This document shows positions 16,770 to 25,472 of a stretch of DNA of 64,000 nucleotides, piece by piece; position 1 is the stretch's first letter; each line of letters starts with the position of its first letter. The stretch lies in contig CAJTSQ010000005.1 in NCBI GenBank assembly GCA_910578735.1, forward strand, positions 17,632 through 81,631, in the 5' to 3' direction. The stretch comes from an uncultured Oscillospiraceae bacterium. Its GTDB lineage: Bacteria > Bacillota > Clostridia > Oscillospirales > Oscillospiraceae. The notes under the pieces were generated by a model. That model did not search any database. It saw nothing but the letters and a program-made list of their open reading frames with translations, and was not told the DNA's origin. Both the position numbers and the translations under genes were made by a program.

Positions 16770-19159
16770 AAGAACAAGCCCCCAATCTGATACACCAGCA
16801 GAGCCATCACATAGGCGCAGCCGATCTGCCAGGCGATGGAGAACCAGGCCCATTTCCGGCTCTGCATCTCCTTAAACAGGGTGGACACCGCCGCCACGCA
16901 GGGGACATACAGCAGGATGAACACCAGCATGGCGAAGGCGGACAGGGGGGTGAAGCCGGTCATGGCGGCGGCCACCTCCCCGCTGGCGGCGGTGAGGGAG
17001 AAGCCGTAGAACATGGACAGGGAGGACACCACCATCTCCTTGGCGACAAGTCCAGTGAGCAGGGCCACGGTGGCCTGCCAGAACCCGAAGCCGCAGGGGG
17101 CGAAGACGGGGGCCAGCACATTGCCCAGGGCCCCCAGCATGCTGTGGGTGGGGTCGTCCACCATGCGCAGGGAGAAGTCGAAGGATTGCAGCAGCCAGAG
17201 GACCATAGACATGAGCAGAATCAGGGTGCCGGCCTTGACCAGGAAGCCCTTCACCTTCTGCCACACATGGGTGAGCATGTTGCCGATGGAGGGCAGGCGG
17301 TAGGGGGGCAGCTCCAGCACGAAGGGGGCGGGCTCCCCGGCGAACAGGGTCTTTTTAAAGAACAGCCCGGACAGGATGCCCACAATCATCCCGATGATGT
17401 ACAGCCCGAAGACCACCAGCCCCGCCCAGGGGCCGAAAAAGGCGGCGGAGATCAGCCCGTAGACAGGCAGCTTGGCGGAGCAGGACATGAAGGGCACCAG
17501 AAGAATGGTCATTCTCCGGTCCTTCTCGTTCTCCATGGTGCGGGCGCCCATGATGGCGGGCACAGAACAGCCGAAGCCCATCAGCATGGGGATAAAGGCC
17601 TTGCCGGACAGTCCAAACCGGCGCAGGGCCCGGTCCATGATGAAGGCCGCCCGGGACATATAGCCCGAGTCCTCCAGGAAGGACAGGAACAGAAACAGCA
17701 GGGCGATCTGGGGCAGGAAGGTGAGTACGCCCCCCACCCCGGCGATGATGCCGTCGCAGACCAGAGAGATGAGTACGTGGGACACCCCCAGCCCCTCCAG
17801 AGCTGGGGCCAGCCACTGGGACAGGGCATCCATCCCCGCCCCCACCCCGTCGGACAGCCAGGAGCCGAAGGGGCCGAAGGTGACCACGAACATAATGAGC
17901 ATGGTACACAGGAACAGGGGGATGGCCAGCACCCGGTGGGTCACCACCTTGTCAATCTTCTCGCTGAAGGTGAGCTCCCCAGGCACGCCCCCCTTCTCCA
18001 CCGAGGCGGCCACCACCCTCTGGATGTACTGGTAGCGGCTGTCGGCGATGAGGGTCTCCCGGTCGCCCAGGTCGCTGGAGTTCTCATACTCCGCCACCAG
18101 GGCGTCCAGCCTGGTTTTCACCTCCGGGGGCAGGGCCAGCGCCTGCTCTACAATGCTGTCCCCCTCCAGCAGCTTGATGGAGGCCCAGTGGGCGGGGAGA
18201 TTCGCCGCATAGGCGTAGTCGTGGAGCAGCTCGCCCATGCGGTGGTGGATGTCGTGGGTGTAGTCGTCGTAGAGGTCATCGGGCTCGATGGTCACCCCCA
18301 GGTGCATCTGCCTGTGGGCGGTGTGCATCAGCTCCTCCACCCCCTCGCCGGTGCGGGCGGTGATGGGGATCACCGGCACCCCCAGCTCCTTGGACAGCCG
18401 GTCCACATCGATCCTGTCCCCCCGCTTCTCCACCTCGTCCATAAAGTTGAGGGCCACCACCGTGGGCCGCTCCAGCTCCAGCAGCTGGATGGTAAGGTAC
18501 AGGTTGCGCTCCAGGTTGGTGGCGTCCACAATGTCGATGACGCAGTCGGGAGCCTCACCGATGATGAAGTCCCGGGCCACAATCTCCTCCATGGAGTAGG
18601 GGGACAGGGAGTAGATGCCGGGCAGGTCCACCACCGTCACCGTCCGGTCGCCGATGCGGGTCTCCCCCTCTTTCTTCTCCACGGTGACGCCCGGCCAGTT
18701 GCCCACATACTGGTTGGAGCCGGTGAGGGCGTTGAACAGGGTGGTCTTGCCGCAGTTGGGGTTGCCCGCCAGGGCCACCCGCATCCGGCGCTTGTCATGC
18801 TCGCTGGGGTCGTAGCGGCCGCCGTGCTCGGCCAACTCGTGCTCGTGGGCCCGGAGCTGGCGGCGGGCGGTCTCCGGGTCTCGGCGGGTCATGGCCGCCC
18901 GGGCCGCGCCGGTCTCCCTGGGCCGGGGCTGCCCCATGACGATCTGGCCCGCGTCCTCCTTCCGCAGGGACAGCTCATACCCCCGGAGCGTGACCTCAAT
19001 AGGGTCCCCCAGAGGGGCGATTTTGGTGATCTTCACCTCGGTGCCCGGGGTGAGGCCCATGTCCACCAGGCGGCGCTTCACCGTGCCCGATTTATTGCCA
19101 ATGGAGAGGATCGTCCCGCTCTGTCCGGGAAACAGGTCCTCCAGTGTTCGTTTGTCCAT
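16766..19159 (-). CDS. feoB: FeoA-FeoB fusion ferrous iron transporter
   Basis: 797-residue fusion. Residues 1-75 are a FeoA SH3-like domain (TLEDLFPGQSG, MGLTPGT). A charged linker leads to the FeoB G-protein domain (G1 GNPNCGKTT at 132-140, G3 DLPGIYSLSP, G4 NFMDE), then FeoB helical and membrane domains with two Gate motifs. It imports Fe2+ across the membrane with GTP hydrolysis. The ATG at 19159 has AAAGGGGGG upstream; an in-frame start at 19189 is less likely. FeoA and FeoB are separate genes in most bacteria. Confidence 0.95.
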   Translation of the reverse strand: MDKRTLEDLFPGQSGTILSIGNKSGTVKRRLVDMGLTPGTEVKITKIAPLGDPIEVTLRGYELSLRKEDAGQIVMGQPRPRETGAARAAMTRRDPETARRQLRAHEHELAEHGGRYDPSEHDKRRMRVALAGNPNCGKTTLFNALTGSNQYVGNWPGVTVEKKEGETRIGDRTVTVVDLPGIYSLSPYSMEEIVARDFIIGEAPDCVIDIVDATNLERNLYLTIQLLELERPTVVALNFMDEVEKRGDRIDVDRLSKELGVPVIPITARTGEGVEELMHTAHRQMHLGVTIEPDDLYDDYTHDIHHRMGELLHDYAYAANLPAHWASIKLLEGDSIVEQALALPPEVKTRLDALVAEYENSSDLGDRETLIADSRYQYIQRVVAASVEKGGVPGELTFSEKIDKVVTHRVLAIPLFLCTMLIMFVVTFGPFGSWLSDGVGAGMDALSQWLAPALEGLGVSHVLISLVCDGIIAGVGGVLTFLPQIALLFLFLSFLEDSGYMSRAAFIMDRALRRFGLSGKAFIPMLMGFGCSVPAIMGARTMENEKDRRMTILLVPFMSCSAKLPVYGLISAAFFGPWAGLVVFGLYIIGMIVGILSGLFFKKTLFAGEPAPFVLELPPYRLPSIGNMLTHVWQKVKGFLVKAGTLILLMSMVLWLLQSFDFSLRMVDDPTHSMLGALGNVLAPVFAPCGFGFWQATVALLTGLVAKEMVVSSLSMFYGFSLTAASGEVAAAMTGFTPLSAFAMLVFILLYVPCVAAVSTLFKEMQSRKWAWFSIAWQIGCAYVMALLVYQIGGLFL

Positions 19160-19193
19160 ACATATCCCCCCTTTACTGTCAGGCAGCATGAAT

Positions 19194-19212
19194 GGGCGGC
19201 CAAAGGCCGCCC
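19194..19212. repeat. dispersed palindrome, GGCC-core copy
   Basis: GGGCGGCC (19194-19201), AAA, GGCCGCCC (19205-19212), followed by CTAC. It sits between feoB and dtd and reaches the dtd stop codon. Member of the TAGGGGCG palindrome family. Confidence 0.75.
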
Positions 19213-19656
19213 CTACGGTTTGTCAGTATCAAACAGGATGGTCACCGGCCCGTCATTGACGGAGGCCACCTGCATATCCGCCCCGAACCGGCCGTGTTCC
19301 ACCCGAAAGCCCCTGGCCCGGCACTGGTCCAGAAAGCGCTGGTACAGCGGCACAGCCAAGTCGGGCTTGGCAGCGCGGGAGAAGCCGGGGCGGCGGGAGG
19401 AGGTGTCGGCGTAGAGGGTGAATTGGGACACCACCAGCAGCGCGCCTCCCACCTGCTCCAGGTTTAAGTTCATTTTTTCGTTTTCGTCCTCGAATATCCG
19501 CAGATTGCAGATTTTTTCTGCCAGTTTGTCGCATGTGGCCTGGGTGTCCTCCGGGCCCACGCCCAGCAGCACCAGAAAACCCTTCTCAATGGCCCCCACC
19601 GTCTCTCCGCCGATGGTGACGGAGGCGGAGGTGACCCGGGTGACAACTGCACGCAT
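19213..19656 (-). CDS. dtd: D-aminoacyl-tRNA deacylase
   Basis: 147-residue Dtd, which hydrolyses D-amino acids from mischarged tRNA. The two family signatures are present: SQFTLYAD (about 77-84) and NDGPVT near the C-terminus; the latter carries the cross-subunit Gly-Pro that excludes L-amino acids. Length is exactly typical. It lies in a minus-strand run after rel, but is separated from it by a repeat-filled 184-bp gap. Confidence 0.95.
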   Translation of the reverse strand: MRAVVTRVTSASVTIGGETVGAIEKGFLVLLGVGPEDTQATCDKLAEKICNLRIFEDENEKMNLNLEQVGGALLVVSQFTLYADTSSRRPGFSRAAKPDLAVPLYQRFLDQCRARGFRVEHGRFGADMQVASVNDGPVTILFDTDKP

Positions 19657-19683
19657 GGGATCACGTCCTTTGTTGATGTTTTG

Positions 19684-19707
19684 TAGGGCGCGACAACCCG
19701 GCGCGCC
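19684..19707. repeat. dispersed palindrome, degenerate copy
   Basis: TAGGGCGCG (19684-19692) and GCGCGCC (19701-19707) form an imperfect hairpin. It lies just upstream of dtd in a gap with another copy. Confidence 0.55.
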
Positions 19708-19774
19708 GTTTGTTTCGCTGTTTTAAACCTGTAACACGGGCCGCCTGGGCCATCGGCCCCACACCCCGCCAATG

Positions 19775-19826
19775 GTAGGGACGCATCACGATGCGTCCCT
19801 ACAAGCGTCCCTACGAACGTCCCTAC
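19775..19826. repeat. dispersed palindrome followed by 12-bp tandem repeats of one arm
   Basis: GTAGGGACGCATC (19775-19787), AC, GATGCGTCCCTAC (19790-19802) is a perfect 13-bp inverted repeat. GTCCCTAC then recurs at 19807-19814 and 19819-19826, a period of 12 bp, so the right arm is present three times. It lies between rel and dtd. Confidence 0.85.
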
Positions 19827-19840
19827 GTGCGCCCAGGCGC

Positions 19841-22078
19841 CTATTTCCCCGCCGCCCGCGCCACGTGGTACACGCCCTGAATATTGTTCAGCTTGTTGAT
19901 GACTCCCTCCAGCTCGCTCTTGTCCTTTACCTCCACCACCATATTGATGGAGGCGTGGCCATCGGGCATGGAGCGGGCGGACAGGGCGGACACCTTCACC
20001 TGGGCGGTGGACAGGGCCATCGCTACATCCAGGGTCAGGTTATCCCGGTCCTTGGCGGACAGCTCCAGGGAGGTCTTGTAGTTGGGCAGCTTGCTGTCCA
20101 CCCAAGACACCTTGACCCAGCGGGCCTCCTCCTCGGGCTTGCGCCGGTCGGGGTGGGCGTTGGGGCAGTCGGCCCGGTGGACAGACACGCCATAGCCCCG
20201 GGTGATGAAGCCGATCACCGGGTCTCCGGGGACAGGGGTGCAGCACTTGGCGAACTTCACCAGGCAGTTGCCCAACCCCTCCACAATGATGCCGGAATCG
20301 GAGTGTTTCGGTTTGACCGCTCCGTGGGCCTCGGAGGGGGCGGCGTTGCCGGGCATGATAACGCTCTCCTCCAGGGTGCGGGCGGCGGCGGCCGCCTTCT
20401 CCGCCTGGAGCCGGCCCAGCCGCTGCATCTCATCCCGGATGCGGGCCACCGACTTGGAGGCGGTGGTGCCGCCGTAGCCGATGGCGGCGTAGAGCTCGTC
20501 CAGGGTGCCGCAGCGCAGCTTGTGAAGCAGATGGGGCAGCACCTCGTCATTGGTGATGGCGGACAGGGGCAGCTTATAGTGCTTCAGCTCCGATTCAAAG
20601 GCCGCCCGGCCGGTGGCGATGTTCTCCTCCCGCCGCTCCTTTTTGAACCACTGGCGGATTTTATTTCGGGCCTCGTTGGACTTGCACAGCGCCAGCCAGT
20701 CCCGGCTGGGACCCTTGGCGGACTTGGAGGTGAGCACCTCCACAATGTCTCCGTTGGACAGTTTGTAGTCGTAGGGCACCATCCGTCCGTTCACCCGGGC
20801 CCCCACCATGTGATTGCCCACGGCGGAGTGGATGTTGTAGGCAAAGTCGATAGGGGTAGCCCCCTGGGGCAGGCTCTTCACATCCCCGTTGGGGGTAAAG
20901 ACGAACACCTCGTCGGCAAAGAGGTCCACCTTCAGGGTGGAGACAAACTCCTCCGCATCGGTGTCCTGCTGGCCCTCCAGCAGCTTGCGTACCCACTCGA
21001 ATTCGTGCTCGGTTCCCAGGTTCCGGTTGGCCATCCCCTGCTTATACTTCCAGTGGGCGGCGATGCCGTACTCGGCAGTCTGATGCATCTCCCAGGTTCT
21101 GATCTGTACCTCGAAGGGGATGCCCTCCCGGCCGATAACGGTGGTGTGGAGGGACTGGTACATGTTGGGCTTGGGGGTTCCGATATAGTCTTTGAACCGG
21201 CCCAGCACCGGCTTGAACATGTCGTGGATGCAGCCCAGCACGTTATAGCACTCTGGGATATCGTTGACAATGACCCGAAAGGCGTACAGGTCAAAAATCT
21301 CGTCCAGCGTCTTGCTCTGGGCAAACATTTTGCGGTAAATGGAGTAGATATGCTTCACCCGGCCGTAGATCGTGCAGTGGAGGCCCTCCTGGGCCAAGCG
21401 CGCCTCAATGCGGTGCTGGATGCCCGCCAAAAACTCCTCATGGGTGGAGGAGCGCTCGGTAAGCTCGTCCTCGATCTCCTTGTACCCCACCGGGTCCAGG
21501 TAGCGCAGGGACAGGTCTTCCAGCTCCCATTTCACCTTCTGCATGCCCAGCCGGTGGGCGATGGGGGCATAGATCTCCATGGTCTCCAGGGATTTTTCCC
21601 GCTGCTTCCGGGGGGACTGGTACTCCATGGTGCGCATGTTGTGCAGCCGGTCGCACACCTTAATGAGAATCACCCGGATATCCCGGCTCATGGCCATGAG
21701 CATTTTTCGCAGATTCTCCATCTGCTCCTCTTCCTTGGTGACAAACTGCATCTTGGTCAGCTTGGTGACCCCCTCCACCAGCTCGGCCACCGTGGGGTTG
21801 AACCGCTTGGCGATCTCCTCGTGGGTGGAAGCGGTGTCCTCAATACAGTCGTGAAGCAGGGCGGCCACCACGCTGTCGATGTCCAGCTCCAGGTCGGCCA
21901 CAATCTCCGCCACGGCGACGGGATGGATGATATAGGGCTCGCCGCTCTTGCGCAGCTGGCCATGGTGGGCGGTGTCGGCGTAGGTGAAGGCGTCAAAGAG
22001 CACCTTCGTGTCCAGACTGGGCATGTAGGTGAGCACCCGTTTTTCCAGGGTGTGATAGCGTTCTAAAATGGGGTCCAT
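19841..22078 (-). CDS. rel: RelA/SpoT-family (p)ppGpp synthetase/hydrolase
   Basis: 745-residue long RSH protein. The N-terminal HD hydrolase has His52 and the HDxxED motif at 76-81. A nucleotidyltransferase synthetase domain follows (GRVKHIYSIYRKM, DLYAFRVI), then TGS (about 385-450), helical and zinc-finger regions (CCTPVPGD) and a C-terminal ACT domain. It makes and breaks (p)ppGpp in the stringent response. The ATG at 22078 has AGGTGA upstream; the longer in-frame start at 22186 would overlap the preceding gene. It lies 26 nt after a small conserved gene that overlaps recJ. Confidence 0.95.
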   Translation of the reverse strand: MDPILERYHTLEKRVLTYMPSLDTKVLFDAFTYADTAHHGQLRKSGEPYIIHPVAVAEIVADLELDIDSVVAALLHDCIEDTASTHEEIAKRFNPTVAELVEGVTKLTKMQFVTKEEEQMENLRKMLMAMSRDIRVILIKVCDRLHNMRTMEYQSPRKQREKSLETMEIYAPIAHRLGMQKVKWELEDLSLRYLDPVGYKEIEDELTERSSTHEEFLAGIQHRIEARLAQEGLHCTIYGRVKHIYSIYRKMFAQSKTLDEIFDLYAFRVIVNDIPECYNVLGCIHDMFKPVLGRFKDYIGTPKPNMYQSLHTTVIGREGIPFEVQIRTWEMHQTAEYGIAAHWKYKQGMANRNLGTEHEFEWVRKLLEGQQDTDAEEFVSTLKVDLFADEVFVFTPNGDVKSLPQGATPIDFAYNIHSAVGNHMVGARVNGRMVPYDYKLSNGDIVEVLTSKSAKGPSRDWLALCKSNEARNKIRQWFKKERREENIATGRAAFESELKHYKLPLSAITNDEVLPHLLHKLRCGTLDELYAAIGYGGTTASKSVARIRDEMQRLGRLQAEKAAAAARTLEESVIMPGNAAPSEAHGAVKPKHSDSGIIVEGLGNCLVKFAKCCTPVPGDPVIGFITRGYGVSVHRADCPNAHPDRRKPEEEARWVKVSWVDSKLPNYKTSLELSAKDRDNLTLDVAMALSTAQVKVSALSARSMPDGHASINMVVEVKDKSELEGVINKLNNIQGVYHVARAAGK

Positions 22079-22104
22079 AAAATCACCTCGGTGTGAGTTG
22101 AGAT

Positions 22105-22572
22105 TTAAGAGAGGGGAGTCCAACGCCACCAGACAAAGTGCCCCCACTCCTGTGTCACCTGAAATAATCTGCCGCACCTGGCGCACTGCACCGGATAGTC
22201 TCCGGTGTAATGCTCGTTCACCGTACAGTCCAGGATGCGCACGCGGCCCCGTTCCGCCTCCTCCCAGGGGTCAAAGATGCAGTCGCCTTGGGGGAGGGGG
22301 TACAGGCAGCAGGGACAAGCCTCGCTGTCCCTGTGAAATTGAATCGTTTGCAGGGCCAAATCGACAAACCGCCGGTTGGGGGCCAATCCGCCTCCCAGTA
22401 CAATATGCTCAGCTGCCTGCCTGATCTCTGCCAGGTGGGGTACAAGGGGAAGTATCCGCGTCCGCTCTTGGCCCAGATGGATGACCTCGCAGGAGGCATA
22501 CCATATCCTCTGGGGGTCCTGAGACAGCAGGTCCTCCAAAATCATTTCCGCCGGCCGCGCTGATCGGTTCAT
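22105..22572 (-). CDS. uncharacterised cysteine-motif protein between recJ and rel
   Basis: A 155-residue soluble protein that I do not recognise. The C-terminal half has two cysteine clusters, CPCC (about 86-89) and CARC (about 129-132), suggesting a structural zinc or metal site; the end is Trp-rich (HFVWWRW). The N-terminal half looks helical. Its ATG overlaps the recJ stop by four bases, and rel starts 26 nt after its end, so it is probably translated with recJ and transcribed with rel. Codon use matches the neighbours. No function can be given. Confidence 0.75.
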   Translation of the reverse strand: MNRSARPAEMILEDLLSQDPQRIWYASCEVIHLGQERTRILPLVPHLAEIRQAAEHIVLGGGLAPNRRFVDLALQTIQFHRDSEACPCCLYPLPQGDCIFDPWEEAERGRVRILDCTVNEHYTGDYPVQCARCGRLFQVTQEWGHFVWWRWTPLS

Positions 22573-24635
22573 AACTCCTCCAGCACCCTCCGCAGGCGCT
22601 TGATGATCTCTGAGGCCTCCAAATCCACCTTATGCTCCACCTGGCACAGGGTGATCTGGATGCGGTCCACCCGCCGGTTCATGTTAATGAGCCCCCGCTC
22701 CTCCAGCACCTCCAGGCACAGCATAGTGCGGGCGGGGATCTCCCGCTGGCGGGTGGCCCGGGAGACCGCCCGGGCGATGCGGGCGGGGGTGTCCTCCACC
22801 ACGGTGCAGCCGGTGGACTGCCGCTCCAGCCAGCGGTACAGGCCCACAAAGTCCCCCCGGCTGGGGAGGAGGAACCGGGCTTCCTCGCAGGTGAGGGCCT
22901 CCCCCCGGCTGTATTTGTCATAGATGGCTTGCTCCAGCTGGGCCCGGGAGGGGGCCAGCCGCAGGTCCACCACCTGGAGCTGGACGGTGCGCGCCCCCCG
23001 GAAGTCGTTGATCTGGGGGTAAAAGACCAGGTCCACCCGGCAGCCGGGGTAGAGGCCCAGGTCGGCCCCCTGGCTGGAGAAGTAGATGGCGTCCAGCGGA
23101 ACGCCCCGGCTCTCCAGCCGCAGCTTCAGATGCCGTCCCCGGCCCACCTGGGACATGGTGTGCACCTGAGCCCCCTGGAGCAGGAACACCGGCCGGGGAT
23201 TGCCCGTGCCGCAGGGCTCCAGCAGATCCAGGGACTCCACCGCCTCCACGGTCAGCATCTGGGGGGCCACCGCCATGTCCACCTCCAGCACCGAGGGCAG
23301 CTCCTCCCCGCGGCAGGTCTCCGCCACCGCCCTGCGCAGGGCCTGGGCCAGGGCGGGAATATTCTCCTCCCGCACCGTAAAGCCGGCGGCCAGGGCATGG
23401 CCCCCGAAGTTCTCCAGCAGCGGGCCGCAGGCGGACAGCAGTTCAAACAGGTTGATATCCCCCCAGGAGCGGCAGGAGCCCTTGCCTGTGCCGCCGTCCA
23501 GGCAGATCATAAAGCAGGGGCAGGCGTACTTCTCCGCCAGGCGGGAGGCCACAATGCCCACCACCCCCTGGTGCCACTGCTTGCCCGCCAATACAATGGC
23601 CCCCTGCTGGGGGGCTTCGGTGAGGTGCTGGACGCATTGCTGAAAGATTTCGCTCTCAATGCCCTGCCGCTCCCGATTGAGCTCACACAGCTGGGCGGCC
23701 AGCTCCTCCGCCCGGCCCGGGTCGTGGGTCATGAGCAGGTCCACCGCCACCTCCGCCATACCCATCCGGCCGGAGGCGTTGATCCGGGGGGCCAGGGTGT
23801 AGCCCACCGCCACGGAGGTGACCGGCTTATCCTCCAGCCCGGCGCACCGGAGCAGGGCGGCCAGCCCCACCCGGCGGGGCGGGTCCAGCCTGGCCAGGCC
23901 CCGGCTGACGATGGCCCGGTTCTCCCCCGTCATGGGCATCACATCGGCCACCGTGCCCACAGCGGCCAAGTCGCAAAATTCCTCAAAAACCGCCTGGGCC
24001 TCCCCCTGTCCCGCCACCGACACAGCCAGCATCAGGGCCACTCCCACTCCAGCCAATCCTTTAAAGGGATAGGGACAGTCAGGCCGGTGGGGGTCCACCA
24101 CCGCGGCGGCGGGAGGAAGCTCCTCCTTGCAGGCGTGGTGGTCGGTGATGACCACATCGATCCCCAGGCGGTTGGCCAAGGCGGTCTCCTCCACGGCGGT
24201 AATACCGCAGTCTACCGTAATAATCAGGGCTACTCCCTGCTGAGACAGATAGGTCACTGCCTCGCGGTTCAGGCCATAGCCCTCCTCCAGGCGGCTGGGG
24301 ATGTAGGGGACCACCTGTCCCCCCCGGGCGGACAGGAACTGGGTGAGCAGGCAGGTGGCGGTAATCCCATCCACGTCGTAGTCGCCATAGACGGCGATGC
24401 GCTCCCCCTGTTCCAGGGCCCGCCGCACCCGCGGGACCGCCTTGTCCATGTCCCGCAGGAGCATGGGGTCGAAGACCGGCTCCTCCTCCGGGGAAAACAG
24501 CTTTCTGGCCTCCTCCGGGCGGACGATCCCCCTGGCGGACAGCAGCCCCGCCAGCAGGGGGGGCAGTCCCGCCGCCTCCAGAGCCTGCTGCCCCGGCGGG
24601 CAGGGGGCCGCCACCTTCCACTGCTTGTATTTCAT
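22569..24635 (-). CDS. recJ: single-stranded-DNA-specific exonuclease RecJ
   Basis: 688-residue 5'-3' ssDNA exonuclease of the DHH superfamily. Motif I is GDYDVDG (84-90), motif II is VDCGIT, motif III DHH is at 165-167, and GLAGVGVA and the DHHA1 segment with GGHALAAGF follow. It acts in RecF-pathway recombination and mismatch/base-excision repair. GGGAGGTGA precedes the ATG. The stop overlaps the start of the next gene. About 100 residues longer than E. coli RecJ because of the C-terminal extension common in Firmicutes. Confidence 0.95.
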   Translation of the reverse strand: MKYKQWKVAAPCPPGQQALEAAGLPPLLAGLLSARGIVRPEEARKLFSPEEEPVFDPMLLRDMDKAVPRVRRALEQGERIAVYGDYDVDGITATCLLTQFLSARGGQVVPYIPSRLEEGYGLNREAVTYLSQQGVALIITVDCGITAVEETALANRLGIDVVITDHHACKEELPPAAAVVDPHRPDCPYPFKGLAGVGVALMLAVSVAGQGEAQAVFEEFCDLAAVGTVADVMPMTGENRAIVSRGLARLDPPRRVGLAALLRCAGLEDKPVTSVAVGYTLAPRINASGRMGMAEVAVDLLMTHDPGRAEELAAQLCELNRERQGIESEIFQQCVQHLTEAPQQGAIVLAGKQWHQGVVGIVASRLAEKYACPCFMICLDGGTGKGSCRSWGDINLFELLSACGPLLENFGGHALAAGFTVREENIPALAQALRRAVAETCRGEELPSVLEVDMAVAPQMLTVEAVESLDLLEPCGTGNPRPVFLLQGAQVHTMSQVGRGRHLKLRLESRGVPLDAIYFSSQGADLGLYPGCRVDLVFYPQINDFRGARTVQLQVVDLRLAPSRAQLEQAIYDKYSRGEALTCEEARFLLPSRGDFVGLYRWLERQSTGCTVVEDTPARIARAVSRATRQREIPARTMLCLEVLEERGLINMNRRVDRIQITLCQVEHKVDLEASEIIKRLRRVLEEL

Positions 24636-24740
24636 TGGTGGTCACCTCCCGCCCTCTCTCCGCGCGTCCCGGAGCGGAGCGCACAGGATATGATTATGAA
24701 CTTTATTATTATAGCATAGGGGCCCGGTATGTTTCAAGAC

Positions 24741-24785
24741 AAAATACACCCCTCCAGACCGGAAAATCCCGGCCGGGAGAGGTGT
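24741..24785 (-). terminator. terminator downstream of lepB
   Basis: On the minus strand ACACC (24785-24781) to GGTGT (24750-24746) closes an imperfect stem with inner CCGG pairs, followed by ATTTT. It lies directly after the signal peptidase stop, separating lepB from recJ. Confidence 0.6.
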
Positions 24786-24791
24786 TTGCCA

Positions 24792-25382
24792 TTATACTGC
24801 CCCGAAGCGGTCCAGGGGCCACAGGGCCAGCACCGCTTTCCCCAGGATATAGTCGCTGTCGATGGGGCCCAGCCTGTCGTCCCGGCTGTCGGTAGAATTG
24901 TTGCGGTTGTCCCCCATGACAAAGACAGAGTTCTCAGGGACCTCCCAATGGGTATGCTGCATGGCGGCCCCGTAGGGGAGATACATCTCCTCCCGGATAT
25001 AGGGCTCGTCCAGGGGCTGGCCGTCCACATAAACGGTGCCGGAGGCATAATCCACATCCACCGTCTGTCCCCCCGTGGCGATGACCCGCTTGACGATGGC
25101 CCGGGGCTCGTTCCAGCCGGGCAGAACCGCGCTGGTCTTATTCAGCACCACGATATCCCCCTGCTCCGGGGTATAGCCCAGGGACCAGATCAGCATGACC
25201 TCCCCGTCCCGAAGGGTGTTGTTCATGGAGTCCCCGTCCACCCGGGTAAGCCTGGCCACGCAGTTAAACAGCACCACCGCCGCCACCACGCAGCCCAGGA
25301 ACAGCTGAAGCCACTCATACAGCTCCGTCCCCGGCCGGCCGGGCTCCTCCTGTTCCTTGGGGTGACTGTTGTATTTGTCCAT
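24792..25382 (-). CDS. lepB: signal peptidase I
   Basis: 196-residue type I signal peptidase with one N-terminal membrane anchor (about 25-44), as in Gram-positive bacteria. Nucleophile Ser52 lies in VDGDSM, the general base Lys98 in AIVKRV, and box E is GDNRNNSTDSRD. It cleaves signal peptides from exported proteins on the outer face of the membrane. The RBS AGAGGTG lies five bases before the ATG. Monocistronic by the look of the flanking terminator. Confidence 0.95.
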   Translation of the reverse strand: MDKYNSHPKEQEEPGRPGTELYEWLQLFLGCVVAAVVLFNCVARLTRVDGDSMNNTLRDGEVMLIWSLGYTPEQGDIVVLNKTSAVLPGWNEPRAIVKRVIATGGQTVDVDYASGTVYVDGQPLDEPYIREEMYLPYGAAMQHTHWEVPENSVFVMGDNRNNSTDSRDDRLGPIDSDYILGKAVLALWPLDRFGAV

Positions 25383-25472
25383 CGGGGCACCTCTTTTCTC
25401 TGTGTTGTGAGTGGTATTATAACCGGTTTGCCGGAAAAAAGCAACTGGAAAGGCGCTCTCTCATAGGAGGCC

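Noticed and set aside
19775..19826. Short repeats that might suggest a CRISPR-like array.
   Set aside because: Units are only 8-12 bp with 4-bp spacers and derive from one arm of a palindrome; there are no cas genes.
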